Source of the DNA: Zonotrichia leucophrys gambelii
Lineage: Eukaryota > Chordata > Aves > Passeriformes > Passerellidae
Reading direction: 5' to 3'
DNA length: 64,000 bases
Assembly: GCF_028769735.1 (NCBI RefSeq)
Contig: NC_088200.1
Location: 71,767,546 to 71,831,545, forward strand
Position 1 is the stretch's first letter; each line of letters starts with the position of its first letter. The position numbers and the translations under genes are program-made. Positions 12,001 to 26,529 of the stretch are shown piece by piece. The notes beneath the pieces were generated by a model, which saw nothing but the letters and a program-made list of their open reading frames with translations, did no database searches and was not told the origin of the DNA.

Positions 12001-14086
12001 ATGACTTTGAAGCAATCCACATCATTTTTGGTGACACCGAAGTGCTCTCCCTCCCCTGCTCCTTATGCATGCTGGATTCAAAGGGCCTCAGCTCACTGAG
12101 TTTTCCTTTCTCTGGAAGAGTTCTAGGTTACACAGACATCCAAACACTCACTGAACATCTCCAGTCTATCTTAATGCTAAATTCCTTTAATGTTTTAGGA
12201 TTGGCAAGCCCTCACAAAGGTACGCACAAAGCTGGGACCCCAAGCCTCGGTGCTACACTCTCAAGGACACACAAGCATCCTCTAATTCTTTGTAGGATGG
12301 GTTGTAAATATCTGCTGCTCTGTTCTCAGTCTCCCCAGCTGACAGCCACTGAATTAATTCCCATGGTTCATTATCTTGGCTGAATAATAGCTGTTGATTT
12401 TAAGAGTGCACAAGTTCTCCCACAATGTCCCCTAAAATTGCAGGTCAGGTTACTCAGCCATTCAAGCCCTGCACATCTGATCCCCAAGAGAGATCAGCAA
12501 AGAAACCTTTCGCCCTCCTGCCACCAATCATCCCTCCAGGTCCCTCAGCAAACAGCACAATTTGATTTATAGCAATGAAGTGTATCAGGAAGGGAATAAG
12601 AGGCAGGAATTGTCAACAGTAGATATTGCCACAAGCAGAAGCCACTAATTGCAGAGTGGTAACTCTGCTTTCAGAAGTCATCACAGTGCCCAGAAACGCC
12701 ACAGGTTGCTGAGTAGCAATGGCACTTGTACATAGCAATTACTTTTCCTGTTTAAATAAACCACAAGTGCCCAGAGACTGTATCAATAAATCACAGATGA
12801 GAACTGGAACTTCATTCAAGGTGCTGGTTTGCGTTCACAGCCAGCTTTTACTTGGCCTGTCATTTTATTTTTCTGCTAATATTTATTTCTCCTTTCTTTC
12901 AATTTGATCAATTTCTTTATTTGGTTTCCCACACAGACATCTCTCATACTTCTGCCAAAAAGCCTAAACCAGAAGTGTTCTTTTTCCATTGGTGATTAAA
13001 CAACACCAAGCAAGGCCCACAGTTGTGTCTATATTTGTCAGCTACCTTGACCAAAGGGGGAATTTATGGGTTTGATTTTAACTTTGTTTTTCAGTGTCAC
13101 AATTTCCACTAATGCACTCACTATGTTGTCAATGTTTTTTAGTACTGTTTTATATTTTTACCCCTGTACCAAATATACCTATGAAAAACACTTGGATTAA
13201 CTCATGTTTGTCTGAGTCCCTCTGGAAAAAAACCACTGCACACCTTGCCATTTATTTGTGTCATTCTTTTTACAAGTTTATACACAGTTTCTCTGCTATG
13301 GAATCAGTCTCCATCTTTCCTAACCACAGAGATCTTCTATGACAGTAGAGCACAGGCTCTGTGCATCTTTGATTTCCACTGAAAACTTTCTTCAGAACTC
13401 ATAGCCCTCAGTTTTATTGAAAAAACCCTCTGAATTGATTAGCTGATATTTCTCTGCTTACCTGTTTGATAATAGAATAAAAATGTGCTAATAAGCATAG
13501 GGGTAGGTTTTTTTTTTTAATAAAAGAGAAAAGACAAAAATATACAGTAATGGAATGAAGCAAAGGAAAGTTTTGTCCAAATACCACAGATAATTTTGTC
13601 AGCTTCATGACATAGGCAATAATAAAATAATTTAGGAGAAACTGAAAATAATAAAATAAATTAGGAGAACCAGAGACAATGCATTCCATCACTTGTAAAT
13701 AGTGAGTAGTAATGTAAGTGTACCAATACATTTGTTTTTCCTTTGTGTGTGAAAATCACCTGCATGATTTGCATTCCTTAGCACTGCTCTGGACAGTTTA
13801 CACCTGGTCCTTCTCAGAAAAAAGAAAACTCTTTCCACCTTCTACTGTCCCACAAGGCCCTCTGAGCCACAGCAAAGTGCTCAGAAACCTGACAATATTG
13901 GTTGCTGCTGTTGGCTGAAAAATTGGGTGGAAAGCCTGTGGAATGGTGTGCAGAAGGACACATGTGACCCATGAACTCAGTGTGGGGCTTTATATGTGTT
14001 TTTGTTTTTATTGTGGGGTTTTTTTCATGGTTACATTCCAACAGATTAGGTCAAAGGGATGGCGGGGGACAGCTTGGCCAGAGATG
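9071..14086. other. Gene desert, no feature recognised
   Basis: About 5 kb of AT-rich unique DNA. All open frames are under 115 codons, without recognisable domains or consistent splice sites. Only short homopolymer runs (for example T10 near 10193) and no clear transposon were seen. Confidence 0.5.
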
Positions 14087-14092
14087 AAGAGG

Positions 14093-14483
14093 TGTGGTGG
14101 TGTTTGCAGGGGTCCCAGGATCAGGGAGGAGATGAGAATCTTGACTTCATGTTTCAGAAAGCTGGTTTATTATTTTATTATATATATTATATTAAAAGAA
14201 AATGATATGTTAAAACTGTACTAAAAGAATAGAAGAAATTATTTCATCAGAAGGCTAGCAAGGAAAACAAATGATAAAATCTTGTGGCTGACCAGATAAT
14301 CCGAGACAGCTGGGCTGTGATTGGCCATTAATTAGAAACAACGACATGAGACCAATCACAGGTGCACCTGTTGCCTTCCACAGCAGCAGATAACCATTGT
14401 TTACATTTCGTTTCTGAGGCCTCTCAGCTTCTCAGGAGAAAAAGTTCTAAGGGAAGGATTTTTCATAAAATTTGTCCGTGACA
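14093..14483 (-). mobile_element. Solo LTR, antisense, TSD AAGAGG
   Basis: The 391-bp element runs from TGTGGTGGTGTTTGCAGG to AAATTTGTCCGTGACA and is flanked by the exact 6-bp duplication AAGAGG (14087-14092 and 14484-14489). Read on the minus strand it matches the sense copy at 1546-1907. It contains CCAAT boxes (GACCAATCAC on one strand, TGATTGGCC on the other) and an AT-rich TATA/polyA middle. A 6-bp duplication fits ERVK-type integration. Confidence 0.9.
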
Positions 14484-14489
14484 AAGAGG

Positions 14490-17400
14490 CACAGGCGAAA
14501 AATGTGTGAAAAATGGGGTGAAAAATGTTTCCATCTGTGGGTGACTTCCCCTGCAAGAGCATCCTGCATATCCATCACCCTCATCCCTGCTCATCCTCTC
14601 CCTCTGGACACACCTGGCCCCAGCCCCAGGCAGGTGAGAGCCTCCCTGGGCAGGAGCTCCTCAGCAGGACACGGGGGGACGGATGCTCCTCTCCAGGAGG
14701 AGACAGAGCCTGGAAAGGAAGAGGAATCACGGGAGATGAAACAGGGCAATGGCCTTTCCTCTCAGCAGTGCCAGGAAAGCACGGGAAAGCTGCTCCCGTC
14801 CCTGGGGGAACGTGAACCTGGACCCTCTCCCTGGCAGGGAGCAGGGAGATGAAAGGGGAAGGGAGCAGCAGCTGAAACAACAGGAGCAATGGGAGAAGGA
14901 GAGAGCAGAGGGGAAATGAAAATGAGGAGCAGTGTCTGGTGGAGCAGATAGAAACAATCCAGGCTTTATTCCCCAGGCTTTATTTGGGACCTGGGTTTTG
15001 TTCTCAGTAAACTGCATTTTTGGGAACAGCAAGGAGCTCTGAGAAGCAGTTTCAGTGTGATATGTGTGAGAACCTAAAGGTTGTGAAGCACCACACAGTT
15101 GTGGATCCTGTGCATACCTCTAGGTGTGTGTGTTTCCATCACATTCACTGTCCAGGGAAGCAGGGCAAACACACTGCCTTCATTTTCTGGGATTTGTCGT
15201 TCTGACAACATTTTCTTGCTGAGTTTTTCAGTGCTGGTGCTGACCACTGGAAAGCAAAATGTCAGCTCTGAAGTACCAAGGTGGTTTGAGGCATGGTTTG
15301 CACACAAGGAAAGCACTTTTGACAGGTCTGTGCTTGAAAATGTTTCATGGAGTTTAGTTTTTCCTCAGAAAACTGAAGGAAGAGCTGCCTGTGATTGGCA
15401 AACACATACAAAGTCCAGCACTGCTCCTCTGTTTGGATAATTGCCTCATAATATTTTGAAGGGAAATGACAAGAAACTCCCATGAAACAGTAAATATTAA
15501 CTAACCTTGTTGTTTTCTTTCTTCATCTCTCTAAAATCTTATTTTTCTTGCACAAAATTCTTATTTCTTCCTGTTGTATTCGTAGTCTCTTCTAGTTGGA
15601 ATTTTTTTGCTAGCATTAGGTCCCCACCTAAAGCAGTGATACCAGACCACTCCTTTTACCAGTTCCTCGAAGTATCTGATTCTACTGTGTTATATTTCAA
15701 AATTCCAGCACCTTTTTTGATGGTCTTTTGAAATTTCCCCATATTCTCCTTTAGTTTTCCAATGACACTCTTTTTTTCAAAGAAGGCTGAACCCTATTAA
15801 GAATATTAATCATACAAACAATAAACATCCCAAAACATTGAGTGATTGACATAAAATGGCATCTCCCAGAAAATGCTTTAACTGAAAGCTTAGGTATTTC
15901 CCCTAGGATTGGTGGCTGTGAGGTGAGGAAGATGAGACAGGAAGATAAGAGAGGAATTAGACTATCAGTATTTCACTAGATTTAATTTAATTTTATCTTA
16001 ATTTTTCCATCCTCTCAGCCTTTGAATGTCCAGTTTCGCATTAGTTTTGGTAATATTTCTTACTATTGCATCACAATCATGTAGACTAAAAAAGAGATAT
16101 TCTTGCACCAGGGGGAAAAAACAAAAAACAAACTCAAACCAAAAAACTTGGTCCATGTGTTGGCACTCATCCTCATCCAGGTTTTTTTCCTGTTTTATGA
16201 TTATTTAGGTTTTGACACATGTTCTTTGGGTGTTTGTGTCTGGTGAACTCCTATAATGTTTTTGTTTTGGTTTGGTTTTTTTCCACCGTTACAGTCCTAC
16301 AAATACAGAAGGCTCTCAGGTGAGCTCATTGTTTTTGAAACCAACAGTGTCTAAGTGTAGTCACTGCTATGAACAGGATGGATTTAAACACCAGCCTTCA
16401 GGCTTTCCTGAAATAAATCATGGTTTAAGGAAATGCCTGAACTCAGCAGACCTCACTGGACTACACTCACCTGGACCCCACAAACATCTGTCCCCAAAAC
16501 TCTCTGACATTTCTAGCCTCTCCTGCCCACCCTGAACAGCATCCAGCAGTGTGAGCAGGGACAAAGAGAGATGCTCAGAGGAGCAGCCTTGGCACACAGA
16601 GTGAGCACCAGGCACTGCATTACCCAAAATCTTGATTTTACACCCATTAACCAACAATTCTCACTTGTCGAGGCTCATCTCCCAGCAACATCTGTGGCTG
16701 CTTCTGCCCCCTCAGTGTTTTGGAACTTCTCTGTCTGTATCTGGAGATAATGTCCTTTCTTTCATGGGGATAAAGTCCCTTCTCCCATCTGAGTTCCATT
16801 AGGTGACCCAACCAACACAGACACCAACAGACCACAGATACGAGCATGGCTCTCCTCAAATAATAATTCACAGAAACTTTCATCAGTTCTGCCCCCTTAA
16901 ACTGCTGAACTGACTGCTTTCAGTTTCTACTTCAAAGGCAGTTTCTCATTTTAAAGGTTCCTTTCAAAAAAACTGGTGGGATTACAACATAAACAAATTG
17001 TATGTTAGAAATCCATTTGCAGAGGAAATAATATGCCATAAATCTTGAAAGATTTGATAAGAATCCAAAGCAGTCCCCAGTCTGGTTATAAATTCAGCAT
17101 CTCACAAAGGCAAAATAGCTCATTCCACAGCTTGCTCACAAACTACTCATTCTTGGAAAAAAAAATCTAAAGTAATGGCAGCTGGTAAAATAATTAGGAT
17201 CATACAGATATAATTACACTGCGCATCTGCAACTGTTCTACCACCATCAGACTACAGAGCAAAGTACCCAGAAAACAGCTGGATTAAGTCTGCTCTCAAC
17301 TCGTTTTTTAGGATGTGAAACTGACAGCAAAATGCCTCCAGCTTGATAAATTTTCCTGGGCATTTGGATGTGGTCACAGAGGTAGCAGGAAGAACAGGAA

Positions 17401-20400
17401 GCATTTAATACCTTCAACCTGGTGTGGCAACAGTTGTCCCCCGACAACACAAAACAAAGAAAATAATATCTTTTGGTACCTTACTGTTTCAAAGGGGAAA
17501 AATAACCTGATGAGATGTAATTTTTCTCTTTTTGAGGGTTGCAGTCATTATGGTGGACTCAGGCTGGGGAGTGCTCAGCTATCACATCTGACACAACGCA
17601 GGGCTAGAGTACAAAATTCAATTTTCCTAATTCTGCCCCAGTTTCTGCCTTCATGTTCAGGGAAAGTCTGGCCACAGTGGCTTCCCAACCACACAAAAAG
17701 CTGCCCAGGCACTGACAGAATCCTTCCTTGCGGGGCTCACTCCCAGAAAGGTGGGTAAAAAAACACATAAAAAACCAACCTACTCAACAAAGTCCTCAGA
17801 ACCACAGCTATATATCTCATTAACACAATTTTATGTTGCTTACAAGTCTTTTGAACGTTTTCATCAAAGTCTTTCCTCTCTCCTACTCTGCACAAAACAC
17901 AGGACCCACATCCACTGTGTTTTTCTCCAGATCTTTTTGCACATTACCATGTTTGCCTCAAAATGGCATTTCATGGGATTTGGTCTTTCCTGAGATCATG
18001 AAGGGAAAGGGAGAATTAATCCAACTTCAAAATAAGTTACTTATTTGATGATCCAAACGTAGGCTCTGGGAAATGTGTGATATATTGAAAAAGTCACATG
18101 CCTCAATCAGCCAGCACTGATCAGAAACAGAATATTTTTAATTATTAAAGCCTAGAAATTGTGCAAAACACACGGAAAGATGCTATTTCTTTTGTTTTTA
18201 TGATGATATTTAATCCTGTTCTTGCTTTGAAACAATAAAAAATGGAGGATTTCCCATTATTCAATCCATCAAGAAGAGCAGCTGGCTCAGGGACCTGCAG
18301 ACAGCATCAGAAATGTATTTTCAGCCATAGTCATAAGGATGGCAACACAGAAAATACCTGAAATTGTGGAAAAATAAGTATCACACCATGACAAACTCCA
18401 CAAAATCCAAAATACACCCACAATCCTAAGGTTGAATATTCAACACCCTGAAGTCCTGAAAATGTATAATTGAAGACCTCAATATCAGCTGAAAAAGAAA
18501 AGCAGAGGCCAAAAAGCTCTGGGGTTTTGTTGAGGGGTCTGTTGCTTACAGCTTCCCTTCCCTTCTTTAGAAAATCCCCCAAAACCAGGGAAAATGCAAA
18601 GGGAGACTTTGCACAGTTCAGTTTTATTGAGGAAGTCTGCACTTCACGCCTCACAAAGAAAACAACTCATCTATTATCATGTTGTTGACTTACATATGAA
18701 AATGCTTAATATTATTTATATTCAAATTGTTAGACAGCAGTGTCAGATTGATAAGACGAAGAGGATTTTCCTCTCCTGTTTGTCTCATTAACAAAACATC
18801 TTTTTGCAAGTGGTTGGTGGGGTTTTTTTCCCCTTGCCTCTTTTCCCGAGGAGCTGAAATATTTTCTGCATCACCAAGCTGTCTCTGGCACTAGAATTTC
18901 ACAGTTACAAGAGGTAACTGGAAGCCTGTGACTCTTCCACATTTGTGCAAATTGTAATTTGGAGCGCAACAAGAACAAAATTGCATTTTTTTCCCTCATT
19001 TTGGTCTCAGCAAACCTCTCTAAGAGAAGTACCAGAAGGCAAACAAACTATGTGAAAGTAGTGCTGAGAATATTTTGATAGCTGCTACTACTATATTTTA
19101 TTTTTCTGGCCACACCCACTAGGAATATTAATGTTCTAGACATGATTAACATTGCCATAAGAAGGTTCTTTCTCCACATGGCACTAAACATAAAGCTTCT
19201 CAATTAGAAAATACAGTTTATCACTGCTGGAAACCCTTTGAGGAGTGTTTTTGGCCAAAGCTTTCCTTGCACAAAACACACCTGAGAGATTAATAAACTT
19301 TCATCAGATTCAGTTTCTCTTGCCAAGACTTTCCCCCAAGCGATTTATAATATAATTTATTTTTATAAATTTGCTGCTCAGCCTCCTTAATAATCTGTTT
19401 CTCTGGTAAATAAAATATGCTGATAGAGTCTTCTGAATGTGAAGTACCTCAGGAACACTGAAAATTATGAAATATATGAAGTTGTCACACACTGTAAGAA
19501 AGGAATACGGAACAACTACCAGAAAACTTTCTAAATGTGGCCTTGGATGAAGCCAATATTCTAAAGGCAATAACAATTAATTAGATCAATAAATGTTATT
19601 AGGCATCCAGGCTGATTAAATGTCACATAATGTTATTTCTCATGGAAAAGAGTATTGCCTACAGATGAGGACAGCATGGGGGATATACATGTGGGTTCAA
19701 AGAAGAATTCTTGTTCTTTTGTGGCTGGACCAGAGAACCTGAGGAAGTCTCAGAAATTAACGACATTCCATTTAGATAAAATAAGACAATTAAAACATGA
19801 AGAAATAAAAAAAAAAATTGCTTTATGTGCTGGGCTGGAATGAGTTTTTGACTTTCCAGCTGCAGAGCAAGGCTGGTCTGGAAGCTTTGCTGGTCAGAGC
19901 CAGCTGGTGTGGTGGGACGAACACCTCAGCTGTCCAAGGAGAGACGCCAGATGTGCTCTGGAACCCACCTGTGAAACCAGGAGGAGTTTGCATCTCTCCC
20001 TGGGCACAGCACACAAGTGGGACTGGAGCTGTTGGCCCTGCAAGCACTGAGGCAATGCTTCTGTAAATTTCACATGAGGAAGTGCAATTGTCAGATTTTT
20101 CCAGAAGAACGTGGGGCAATTCTATCCTGGATATAAAATAATACATAATTTTTGCCCACTTGCAAAAACTGGGGCTCAATTTGCTTTTTTTTCCGCAATA
20201 TCAACCCTCACAGTTGAAAAACAAATAATTTTAGGAATTTTTACTGGATGTTAAAAATGATGCTTAGAACGCCCTAGCTCCAGTTTCTTTTTACCTGGTT
20301 ATAGAATAGTAATTTAACTCATATTAAGACTCTTAATATGTATTGCATTTGCATTGCATATTAACCCAAATATCTTATTTCAGACTTAACTTTTGTGTCC

Positions 20401-21350
20401 TGGACAACAAAATCCTCCAGTCTGATAAAGATCCAAACAACACAATTACCAGGGACTTGGACTGAGGTTTTTTTGGCCCAAAGTTTTGCTACTTTCAAGT
20501 TCAGTTTCTAGTCTAAACTACTTACCTAGACTCAATACTCTGAAGTAAGCAGAGGGAAAAATGGGTTATTTGTTCCATTTTAAGATACATAGGTTGAAAC
20601 ACTCCCTTAAGAGCCTGACGTTCTCCAACAACACTAGAGATAAATATAGTTAATTTATTTATCAATAAATAATAAATAAAATTAGTGTGCATTTGAGACT
20701 TACACTTGGGACAAATGAAGCTCGTTAAGATCAACACCATGAAAACCATCAAAGGGCGGCCCTACCTTGAGCCTGCCTGTAATGAAACCCTCCCTGCATG
20801 ATGAAAAATCACAAGAAAGAACAGTTCATCCCCTCTCCGTGCCCATGTGTTTCCCTACAAGAGCTGGCAGAACAGCCCTTGGATTCTGATCTGATGTGAG
20901 ACTCGACACAGAGGGTTTCTGTCCTATGGCAGCAGCATCAGGGAACGCAGGCTCAGATTGCCCACAATCTGCCCCAAAAGAGGTGCCAAGAAGGGAAGAG
21001 GCAAGGAAACAATGACAAAGTTTTTTCCATGACAGAAATCAGGCACAGCACACGAGAACATAGTCATTGTTTAGATTTTGGCATGTCACAGTGGAGAAAT
21101 GGTGGTCTCCTGGCAAGGGGAGCACCGTGTAAGCATGAGGTGCTGGTGGCAAAAAGCAGAAGGATGTTCTGAGAAATTGTGATTTGTACCAGGCCTTTAT
21201 TCTCTCTTCTTTTGTCTCAAAACACATGTGTTATGTAGATATATCTAATTACGGCCACACATTCAGCCACTGACTGCTGCTTATTTTTACAACGAGCGAA
21301 ACATCCGTCCATTTGCTAAGGTGAACAGGAATATCTTGTTTTGTTTACAG
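14490..21350. other. Gene desert, no gene recognised
   Basis: Mostly AT-rich unique DNA. A GC-richer patch at about 14540-14950 gives long overlapping ORFs on both strands, which look like compositional shadows. A near-perfect AT palindrome lies at 20320-20340 (CATATTAAGA, C, TCTTAATATG). No domain, tRNA-like fold or LTR was found. Confidence 0.5.
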
Positions 21351-21353
21351 CTT

Positions 21354-21410
21354 AAAAAAAAAAAAAAAGAAAAAAGAAAAAAGGAAAAGAGAGAGAAAAA
21401 GAAAGAAATG
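21354..21410. repeat. A/G-rich low-complexity tract
   Basis: A run of A bases followed by imperfect AAAAAG, AAAG and GAGA units. Confidence 0.8.
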
Positions 21411-24400
21411 TCTTCCCCCCTGCCATCCAAGAAAAGAAAGAAGAATAAATAAATCTCCATATCCACTTTCAGGTTCATGCTGGCCCTGGGATGTAACAAG
21501 CTTCTTCAGCAACTGTGAATGCTTTTCATCATCTACTCTGTTGTGTTTGTGTGTGGCAGCGAGTTCATCTGAGCAGCGTGACAAATGCAATGGCCTGAAC
21601 TTCCTCCAAAGACAGCAACAGCAGCCCTGGTGCCTCCTGTCCGAACTGAAAAACAATACTGCAATAATGCTGGAGCAAACTTGAGTTTGAAATTCAGCGT
21701 GGAAGGGAAGGTGGATCGCAAATGTGGCAAGTGCCATTGTATAGGCTTAGGTCTCTTGATAGAAAAAACAAATTTAGTGAATTTCTGCAAGTCTAAATTA
21801 GAAAGTTACCCATAGACCCAATAGATTCTGTCCCCCTAATGCAGATATGTGTAAAATATTCACAAGAGCAACAAAATGAAATGAGATAAAGACTTTTCAT
21901 ATGTGTTTGCTGACCACCTCAAGTCAGGCTCAGCATTCTCAAATGCTAAAGTGGAAAATGAAACTACTTTCATCTATTTGGGCAGGAAGGGGGCTAAGAG
22001 ATTGTTACTGTCCAGGACTGGAAATGGCCCAGGCTCAGGGAAGGGGTAACAATGACCAAGAGGAGATGAAGAAAGTGGGGATGAGAGGAAACCCCTGAGC
22101 TTTGCAGCAAGAAGCACAATGGGAAAGAGAAACCTCAGCAAAGGAAATGCCTGGAGCAGCCAGGACACTCACCTGGGATGGGGCACTCAGCAGCTCTTCT
22201 CAATTCCACCAAATTTATAGGCAATGGTGGGTAAACGTTTAAGCCATTAAGTGTTGGTTTAAATATTTGCCAATATTTAAATGCTGGTTTCCCTATAAGA
22301 AACTTATATGATTCCCTCTTTCCTTCCTGTTCCTCACCCCTCACTGGTGTCCTTAAGCAAGGAAGGGGCATGGAGATTTAGTTTACAGAAAAATAACTCT
22401 GAAGACCTTGGAGAGAAGAGTGTTTTCCAGTTCTGGTTCTGTGGAAACAAAATACACAGTTGCTTCATGCCAGGAAATGTTTTTGGTAAACAGAGACAGT
22501 TTACAAGATTTCTGATAAGGGCACTTGTATTATACAAAGTGTCCCAAGTTTTTTTTCAGTGTGTGCACCTCATTGTATTGCTCTAAAAACTAACTTTGTG
22601 GAAGGAGTAGGCACTTCACAATGAAACTCTGCTGCTATTAGATGTATCCACCAGGAGACATCCAAAAATGTACCTCTTTATGTAACACTGCTTACACAGT
22701 CCCTAAACATCTTTAGGGCTTTTAGAATTTATAGGGCACTGTCACTATTTATGAGTTCAAATGTCTTCATCCTGGCCACAAAGTATATTAACTCCCCTGC
22801 AGCTAAACACTCCATTGAGTCAATTCCAAGCCCTTGTTGGTCTGACTGTCTAAAAAAGGAAGAAAAGTAAGGAAAAAAAAGGAAGCAAATCCCAGTTTGT
22901 CAGTCTGCCATTAAACAGCCTGGCAGAAAGCAGCAGTGAGCTTTCATGTGAACTTTGGTCTCCACTGACTGGTGAAGCAGTCTTGGCTCAGTTGGCTCTG
23001 CTTCAGCCATCCAAGGGCTCAGGGGAGATGAAGGGCATGTGAGGGAAGCACCAAGAAGCTGCTTATAGCAGGCTGCCCAGGTGGTGCCCTAGACTTGCAT
23101 TTGGGACCCTGTGTCAGCAGTGTGGCATCTTTAAGACACCAACAGAGACCTGGCACAGCAAAATATTTACCTGTATTGTGCTTTGCCCTCCTAAACTTTC
23201 ATTTTCCTTAATACCATCCCATGTAGACGTGAAGTGCTGACCTCAGAATGACAGAAAAAACCCTGGGCATTTCTGCTAGCAGTGGCACCAACCTGGAGCA
23301 GAGTTCAGGATGACGGATTGAAGTGGGAGTCCCAAATGCTTGGATGCAAAGCTGCTTGACTGACATATGTGGAGCAACAGCAATTATGGTTTGCCCAAAT
23401 CAGTGCTCGGAGGATTTACCCCCCATGCTGCCATCCTCTGCCTCTCCATGTGTTTGTTTTGCTGACTGTCAAGGACCACATGCATCTCCAAAACCCTTAG
23501 CTCACTTCCTAGGGTGATCTGTGAGCCTCTGGGGATGGCAGGAATCCATGGGTTTTTGGATGATGGGGAGGCTTGGTCTGGGAAACATTGCAGGGGCGTA
23601 TGCGCAGGTTGGCCACTCCAGCCACAGCCCTTAGAACAACCACAATAACAAATTAAACATCACCATCACTTGGCTGTCACACATTTGGAACAAATTTGAG
23701 ACTGAATCATGGGCTGAGCCTGAGCTGCATGCATCCTGAGGGAGATCAACAGCATCACAAGTGCAAACCCAAAGTGTTCACTGTAAGAGGTGAGGGAGAC
23801 AATCCCTGCGTAGCTGATGCGTCACAGAAACTCGAGAGCACTTTCCTGGACCTGCTCATCAGGGCTTGGTACCCAAAAATGTGTCCCTAGGCATCACCCA
23901 CTTGCTGTGGTAAACAGTTATGAGTTTTCAGAGGCGAAGCAGAAGACCAAAACGCTTGGAGCAATCTCTGAAGACATCAGTGTCAGATTCACTGGATGAC
24001 AGATTTAACCGCAGTTTCATGGGAGCTCAGAAACCCCAGCTCAACACTCTGACATAGCAAAGGGAGGGAAAAGCCCAGCATCCTCTAGCAAATCACTAGA
24101 TCTTTGACACAAGCACAGGCTGTGAACCAAAACCAGCCCTGGCAACATTTTTACACACAAGCGTCACACTCAATTTTCACCCACAACAGGCACACATATG
24201 GTTAAGGAAATGCCATTTCCCTGTGGCTGCATAGGTGTTGATTTTGGATTTTTCTACAGCATGTTTAATCACAATAAGCCAACACATTTGCATGCAGTAA
24301 ATTCCTCATGCCCAGGTCTTGATGTAGATACCCCAGTGCAGGCCCTGCTGGAAGCTCCTGGCTCGTTGGTGCAGGCTCAAAGGGAAATAAAGCCTATTTG

Positions 24401-26235
24401 TCACAGCTGCTGGCAATAGCAGGAGCACAGAGCACCAACCCACTGCTATCTTGTGCATCTAGAGGCGAGTTACAGCCCAGCCAGATAATATTCATAAAAT
24501 GGTTGAGTATTAAAGTTGTAGTCAGTGTTAGAGCAGGCTCCTTCTGAGCCTTGCACGCTGACTCCCAAGCCAAGGCAGGTGGGGCAGTTTACATTTAAAA
24601 GGAAGAGAAGTAAACATGTGAGACCAAATGAGAGGCAGGCACAGTGAAAACAACACAATAAAGCCAGGCATAACCATATTTCCTTCTCTGGATAACAATC
24701 GCAAACCTTCAAACATCCCTGGACAAATGGCTGGATTTTCTTCCACAGCCTGGAACTAAGTAACAGTTCATCTCTAATTGGGCTTCCAAATTAATTCTTA
24801 CCAGTGTGGCCAGCATTAGTTTCTGGTGCATCATCAATCATCCCATGTTATAAAAGGGCTATCCATGCATCTTTAAACCCCTTGGCACAGTTAAAATCTC
24901 CCATCTTCTTTAATTCTTCTGCCCTCTAATAAGTCTTGGTCTCTTGCAGAGATCCAGTAGTAGAAATCAATTGTGTTCCCCTTTCTATGCCACTATTTAG
25001 CCTGGTGGTTGCAGCTGATACTTTCTGCAGCCTCAGGCCTGGAAGCATGTGGTAGGCTTAATTTTTTAGTTTAACAGTAAATCTTCATTGGTTGTGGAAG
25101 CTGTGAGTCATGAAAAAAGCCCTACTCACTCTTGGGGTGTTTGTAGCCTGTAATGGTTTGCAACACTGAGTAACCAAACACAAGAAATTCAGAAATGGGA
25201 AGTCTTTAACTGTGAGTGAGCTGCTGATAAAAAACAAAATGCTCAAAGATGCTCACTTCTTATTCCTTTGCTTTAAAGAAAATTAGGCACCAATCACCAT
25301 TTGCAAATGTTTTTTTTTTTGCCATGAGAAAACTACAGTGACATATCAATATTTTCATATGGTTTGTTGACAATATCTTCTACAAAGTCTGGACTTTAAC
25401 ACAAAGAAAGCTTCTTCAATAGATTATCCCCTAGTGTTAGTGTCTTGATGCTCAGTGCTTCCAAAACTAAACAGAGAAATCTTTGTTTAGTCTCAGTGTG
25501 ATCAAAAGATTTATTTTGCAGGGGGAAAGGGACAGGTTTTGCTAATTGTGGCCCCTGTGAGAGAGTAGTGATACTCTGTCTCCTTGCACAGAGTAAAGGA
25601 CACATTTTTTGATTTCTTTCTACACTGGAAGAGCACAGTGGATTAATAAAGAAAGACTTGCTTCTTTCTTCCTTACTCCCTGAAAATGCTATCAAAACAC
25701 ACTATTGTTAACAATTTATGTTGGAGAAATCAGCTGTAATCAACACCACATTTGCTCTGTGTGCAGGACACCCTCAGATACGTGTTAACCAGAGAAAGTG
25801 CTACATCTCCAGCTCTCCTGAGACTGGCTTGAATCCCTAAAATTTAAAGAGAGGTGCCCTTTGGCCACTGCTGGTTTCCTTCTGGTGCCATAAAGAACAC
25901 AACGGCATGTCCTCAGGCCAGAAGTGAATTCAGCCTGCTGCTGAGACAGGGTCCACCAGAAATGTTTGGGAAGGGCATAAAGTCAGAGCAGGACATCTCT
26001 CTTGTACCAGCCCACCACAGTGAGGCTCACTGACCTGGCTGCTCCTTGATGGCAAATTCTGTTCCCCCTGGATGGACGTTTATACAAATATATACAAATT
26101 TACCAGCTGCCTTTGGAAACTTGTCCTTCAGTGACCTACAATACCCCACAGGAGTATTAACTATGCAATACAAGGAAAGAAAAAAACCAGAAATATTTGT
26201 TTTGTTTTAAATCCTGTGTCTGATAATTGATGGGA
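21411..26235. other. Gene desert, no feature recognised
   Basis: AT-rich unique DNA with only short, unconvincing open frames. A T-run is present near 25310. I see no repeat family or gene. Confidence 0.5.
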
Positions 26236-26529
26236 TTAGTTTCTTGATCTGGCTGCAAGGAATCTCACCCTGGCACAAGGGAGGGAGTAGGACGGGTCAG
26301 TGAGGGAGGAGCAGGAGAACAGGGCTGTCACCTCTGGAAGCAGAGTGGATTTAGAACCATTCACGGCAGACAGAACCACAACTGAAGGAAGCTGCTGTGA
26401 CTCATCCACTGCAAGAAACTCCCTGAGTGTTTCGTCTGTGAGCTGATACAAACTGATACAAACAATTAATTCAGCTTTCTGCCAGTTCTTATCTTCCCCA
26501 AGCACTTCCATTATCCTTTCATCTTCCAC
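26236..26529 (-). other. Unassigned minus-strand open frame
   Basis: A stop-free stretch (about 26236-26570 counting upstream codons) reads on the minus strand with protein-like composition: mixed charged and hydrophobic residues and a segment LIVCISLYQLTDETLREFL that would suit a helix. The listed start is GTG rather than ATG, no splice sites or promoter were identified, and I do not recognise the protein. It could be a chance ORF, a relic exon or a processed-pseudogene piece. It is reported only because its composition stands out from neighbouring frames. Confidence 0.15.
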
